Below the pieces are notes generated by a model. The model was not told where the DNA came from. It worked only from the letters and a program-made list of their open reading frames with translations, and did not search any database. A DNA stretch of 43,824 nt from JAZKFR01 sp040386295 (GTDB lineage: Bacteria; Pseudomonadota; Gammaproteobacteria; Burkholderiales; Rhodocyclaceae): NCBI GenBank assembly GCA_040386295.1, contig JAZKFR010000075.1:1-43824 (forward strand), read 5' to 3'. Of this stretch, positions 41,017-43,824 are shown piece after piece; the first letter of the stretch is position 1, and every line of letters starts with the position of its first letter. Position numbers and translations under genes: made by a program.

Positions 41017-41883
41017 GTGCAGATTCTTTTCAATATCAACGCGCTGCGTAATGCGCTTGAGCGGGTGCGCCAGCAGGGTGGACAAATTGCCTTTGTGCCG
41101 ACCATGGGCAATCTGCACGCCGGCCATCTCTCGCTGATCGAGCAGGCGCGTAGTGTGGCGCCACTTGCTCGTGATTGCGTCGTCGCCAGTATCTTCGTCA
41201 ACCGTTTGCAATTCGGGCCGAACGAGGATTTCACCGCCTACCCACGTACTTTCGACGCCGATTGTGCGCAGCTTGAAGCAGCCGGCGTCGACCTGCTTTT
41301 TGCGCCAGATGAAAACGAACTCTATCCAGAAATTCAGCATTACCAGATTGCTTTACCAGAAATTGCGCAGCAGTTAGATGGTGCGGTACGGCCAGGACAT
41401 TTTCGCGGTGTCGCGACGGTCGTCCTCAAACTGTTCAATATCGTCCAGCCGCAGAGCGCGGTATTTGGCAAAAAGGATTACCAGCAGCTGATGATCGTGC
41501 GCAATATGGTGCGTCAACTCGCTTTGCCCATCCGTATTTTAAGTGGCGAAACGATACGTGCCGAAGACGGACTAGCGCTCTCCTCGCGCAACCGCTATCT
41601 GGCGCCGAGCGAGCGTCCAGAAGCCGCGCGCCTGTACCGTGTTTTATCGACGCTGTGTTGTGCGCTCAAAGCGGCTAAGCAGGATATTGCGCAGCTGGAG
41701 CAACAGGCGTTCAACGAACTGAGCGAACACGGCTGGCGCGTCGATTACATCAGTGTGCGCCGTCAAGACGATTTGGAGATTCCCGGCCAAACCCATGAAG
41801 GCAGCATTCCTCCCGCACTCGTGGCGCTCGGCGCAGCCCGCTTGGGCAAGACTCGCCTGATTGATAACTTGGAAATAAGCTGA
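41017..41883 (+). CDS. panC: Pantothenate synthetase
   Basis: 288-residue ATP-dependent ligase that joins pantoate and beta-alanine. FVPTMGNLHAGHLSLIEQAR (HAGH nucleotide-binding motif), VASIFVNRLQFGPNEDF, GVATVVLKLFNIVQPQ, FGKKDYQQLMIVRNMVRQL and ALSSRNRYLAPSER are all present. GTG start at 41017 with AGGGAG upstream. panB and panC form a pair; panD is not here. Confidence 0.97.
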   Translation: MQILFNINALRNALERVRQQGGQIAFVPTMGNLHAGHLSLIEQARSVAPLARDCVVASIFVNRLQFGPNEDFTAYPRTFDADCAQLEAAGVDLLFAPDENELYPEIQHYQIALPEIAQQLDGAVRPGHFRGVATVVLKLFNIVQPQSAVFGKKDYQQLMIVRNMVRQLALPIRILSGETIRAEDGLALSSRNRYLAPSERPEAARLYRVLSTLCCALKAAKQDIAQLEQQAFNELSEHGWRVDYISVRRQDDLEIPGQTHEGSIPPALVALGAARLGKTRLIDNLEIS

Positions 41884-42068
41884 GCCAACCAAGCCAGAGC
41901 TTACTCCCGTCGGCCATGCACCCAGCTCTGCGGCTCGCCTGCTCGCTGCGTGCTCCGCGTTCCATCTCCCGTTCCCAATGCAAACGGCAATAACACCCTC
42001 TTCGCGCCTATTCCGATTTAACGGCAGCCGAAAAGACAGCACACTCATTTAAGTGCAGCACGTTTTTC

Positions 42069-42105
42069 TTGACACAAGAATCGATATAACTAATTATGTC
42101 GATTC
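42069..42105 (+). promoter_or_regulatory. Promoter overlapped by a 28-bp near-palindrome (probable operator)
   Basis: TTGACA at 42069-42074, a 17-base spacer and AATTAT at 42092-42097 form a sigma70-type promoter pointing at the gene at 42172. Bases 42078-42105 form an inverted repeat in which 12 of 14 pairs match (outer GAATCGA / TCGATTC, inner ATAA / TTAT), centred between 42091 and 42092 and covering the spacer and -10. Its size and AT-rich core suit ArsR/SmtB-type repressors; one is encoded at 43437. Confidence 0.6.
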
Positions 42106-42171
42106 GTTTGCGTCTGGTGTTTAGAAAAATGAGTGAAATCGCTTTGTAATTCATTTTGTTAGGGGAATCTT

Positions 42172-42594
42172 ATGAAAAAAATAGTGCTTGTAGTCATGCT
42201 TATCAGCAACTTCGTTACATCCTCTTTAGCCTATGGCCGAGGCGGTCCTTCGGAAGCTTCAGCTGCCAGTATTGTGGTGACTGGTTCGTTTATTTTGGTG
42301 TTGTCCACCTTGCCGCTCATTGCTCTGGATTCGATATTTGGCTGTTCTGTTGCGCAGGTAAAACCGGCTGGCAACAAGATGACTGATATTGAAATTCGTG
42401 AGAAAAACTCGCAAAAATTAGCCGTTATTCGTGTGCCAGATCAGGCTTTAACCGAGATAACAATCAAAACGGGACAGAAGGCTGATTTTATTGCTGACGC
42501 CAATGGGCACACTTTGCAGATCGAAGGGCGTCCGGTTGCTTATATTCCAGGCAAAAGTGCTGATGGCCTGATCCATAGCAAAGCGCTCAAATAA
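42172..42594 (+). CDS. Small exported protein of unknown function
   Basis: 140 residues. A typical signal peptide (MKKIVLVVMLISNFVTSSLA) is followed by a second hydrophobic segment (about residues 31-56, IVVTGSFILVLSTLPLIALD) and then an 80-residue soluble part, with a single Cys at 58. I recognise no family. It may be anchored with its C-terminal part in the periplasm, or exported. Ribosome site AGGGG lies 9 bases before the ATG. Its TAA overlaps the start of the DUF2145 gene (TAATG), so the two are coupled and probably work together. Confidence 0.65.
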   Translation: MKKIVLVVMLISNFVTSSLAYGRGGPSEASAASIVVTGSFILVLSTLPLIALDSIFGCSVAQVKPAGNKMTDIEIREKNSQKLAVIRVPDQALTEITIKTGQKADFIADANGHTLQIEGRPVAYIPGKSADGLIHSKALK

Positions 42595-43415
42595 TGCTGA
42601 CTCTGTTGCAGCGTTTGCGTCATTCGCTAGGCGTACTGTCTTGCGTCGCATTGTTTCTGTTCGGCAATTCTAGTTGGGCAGGAACCGCCTGCGAGGAGGT
42701 GGCTACCAATGCCGGTACCGTGCAAAAAGCTTTGGGTCTGGCAAAAAAAGTGGTGGACAAGCTGGAGGAGCGCGGTGCGCAGATTGCGCTGGTCGCCAGG
42801 GTGGGACAAGACCTTACAAAATACAAGCTGCGCTTCTCGCATTTGGGGTTTGCCGTGCGCAACCACCCGGAGGGTCAATGGAGTGTCGTGCACGATTTGA
42901 ACCTCTGCGGCACGGACCTTTCTCAGCTGTATGTGCAGGGCGTCGGCAATTTTTTCTCGGACGATCTGTTTGCTTATGAAGCGGGCATTTTGTTGTTGCC
43001 TGCTGAGCTACAGCAGCGCCTAGAAAAAATCCTGGTTTCCGCGAAGCAAAGTAAACGACTGCACGAGCCGAAATATAGTGTCGTCGCTTATCCCTTCAAT
43101 ACGCTGTACCAAAACTCGAATCAGTGGGCGCTAGAAGTGCTGGCTAGCGCTATGGCGCCAGAGGGCGATGTGGCGACGCGTGCTGAAGCGCAAAAGTGGT
43201 TGCAAGAAGCTGGCTTTACGCCGACTTTGCTCAATATTTCAGCGATGACGCGGCTGGGTGGGCGAATGTTCAAAGCGAACATTGCCTTCAATGACCACCC
43301 TGACGAACTGCGCTGGAGCGACCGTATTTACGTGGTCAGCGTTGACTCAGTGTTTGATTTTCTGCGCAAACGTTATCCGCAAGATACGCAAAGAATTCTC
43401 CTTGATCTTGATTAA
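42594..43415 (+). CDS. DUF2145 family exported protein
   Basis: 273 residues with signal peptide (cleavage near NSSWAG). I recognise DUF2145 from KLRFSHLGFAVRNHPEGQWSVVHDLNLCGTDLSQLY and GVGNFFSDDLFAYEAGILLLP. The His/Cys arrangement is similar to YiiX/NlpC-type papain-fold peptidases, but no enzyme activity is known to me. It lies directly after a small exported protein and 21 bases before an ArsR-type regulator, all on one strand. Confidence 0.75.
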   Translation: MLTLLQRLRHSLGVLSCVALFLFGNSSWAGTACEEVATNAGTVQKALGLAKKVVDKLEERGAQIALVARVGQDLTKYKLRFSHLGFAVRNHPEGQWSVVHDLNLCGTDLSQLYVQGVGNFFSDDLFAYEAGILLLPAELQQRLEKILVSAKQSKRLHEPKYSVVAYPFNTLYQNSNQWALEVLASAMAPEGDVATRAEAQKWLQEAGFTPTLLNISAMTRLGGRMFKANIAFNDHPDELRWSDRIYVVSVDSVFDFLRKRYPQDTQRILLDLD

Positions 43416-43436
43416 ATTAACGCGTGAGTTTGGCTA

Positions 43437-43748
43437 ATGAAATCTGACTACGGTCGTGCTATTCCCGCTGAATGGGGGGCGATGTCGAAGGTGTTTACCG
43501 CGCTGGGTGATGAACATCGGCAACGCATTTTGCTGCTCTTCGAACAGGGTGAGCGTTTGAATGTGGGGCAGATTGCTGAGGTGTCTACCTTGGCTCGCTC
43601 AACGGTATCGCATCATTTAAAAGTGCTGCGTGATGCAGCGGTTCTGCTCAGCGAGAAAAAAGGTAAGGAAATTTATTTTTGGATTAACCAGCCTTTTCTT
43701 GAAGCGGTGCTGGGCAACGTGCTCAGCTATATCCGCGATGAAAAATGA
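43437..43748 (+). CDS. ArsR-family transcriptional regulator
   Basis: 103-residue winged-helix protein: FTALGDEHRQRILLLFEQGERLNVGQIAEVSTLARSTVSHHLKVLRDA has the recognition helix in TLARSTVSHHLKVL. The ELCVCDL metal box is absent, and there is no Cys at all, so it is not a classical As/Cd sensor. It sits in the same run as 42172-43415 and may regulate the palindromic promoter at 42069-42105 (inference). A downstream ATG (43482) is an alternative start. Its TGA overlaps the next start. Confidence 0.9.
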   Translation: MKSDYGRAIPAEWGAMSKVFTALGDEHRQRILLLFEQGERLNVGQIAEVSTLARSTVSHHLKVLRDAAVLLSEKKGKEIYFWINQPFLEAVLGNVLSYIRDEK

Positions 43749-43824
43749 CCCGTTCTAATGATGCGCAAACTAGCGCAAGAAAGTTTAAGAAAGAAACGAT
43801 GAAAATGCAGCGCTACTCTATTGG
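43745..43824 (+). CDS. Start of an unidentified gene, cut by the window edge
   Basis: ATG 43745 overlaps the ArsR stop (ATGA) and the frame stays open to the end (26 codons). It is probably coupled to the regulator. The visible part is basic and too short to classify. Confidence 0.45.
   Translation, partial: MTRSNDAQTSARKFKKETMKMQRYSI

Overview
The window is a Gram-negative, betaproteobacterial chromosome segment, most likely order Burkholderiales. The evidence is the DUF2863 gene, the block purM / hda / HAD phosphatase / pcnB / folK / panB / panC, and the moeA-moaD-moaE order. Genus and family cannot be read from the sequence. Coding density is high. There are no rRNA or tRNA genes, no CRISPR array and no recognisable insertion sequence. 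Two 10-N assembly gaps (1732-1741 and 35160-35169) fall inside genes.

Region by region: (1) 1-8088 is the 3' part of a type III secretion (T3SS) operon on the + strand, sctD(partial)-N-O-P-Q-R-S-T-U, with mostly overlapping stops and starts, so one translationally coupled unit. It supplies the inner ring protein, ATPase, stalk, ruler, sorting-platform protein and the export apparatus. (2) 8232-11758 (minus strand) holds an Old Yellow Enzyme reductase, a glycerophosphodiester phosphodiesterase and a UgpB-like binding protein with no permease genes. (3) 12051-13223 is DUF2863. (4) 13378-18693 is a biotin operon, bioA-bioF-bioHC(fusion)-bioD, without bioB. (5) 18868-22208 holds two divergent genes of unknown family, one alpha-helical and one leucine-rich-repeat-like, which look like T3SS effector candidates. 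(6) 22360-28266 holds a YoaA/DinG helicase, an unfamiliar ATP-grasp-like protein coupled to moeA, then moaD and moaE. (7) 28267-28966 is a repeat- and palindrome-rich non-coding stretch. (8) 28967-33177 is an RND efflux pump and its adaptor. (9) 33404-35224 is a third effector candidate with a kinase-like motif set. (10) 35206-41883 is the conserved housekeeping block. (11) 42069-43824 is a small module: a promoter overlapped by a 28-bp near-palindrome, a small exported protein, a DUF2145 protein, an ArsR-type repressor and the start of another gene.

The most coherent story is a host-associated bacterium with a T3SS and single effector-like genes set between housekeeping operons. The effector candidates (18868-20559, 20742-22208, 33404-35224) have Ser/Ala-rich N-termini without signal peptides, good ribosome binding sites and AT-rich leaders, and two of them share a leader motif. 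Their secretion is inferred, not shown. A second theme is short in-frame tandem repeats inside otherwise ordinary proteins (SctD, BioF, the ATP-grasp protein, MoeA, the LRR-like candidate), plus a 10-bp satellite before the OYE gene.
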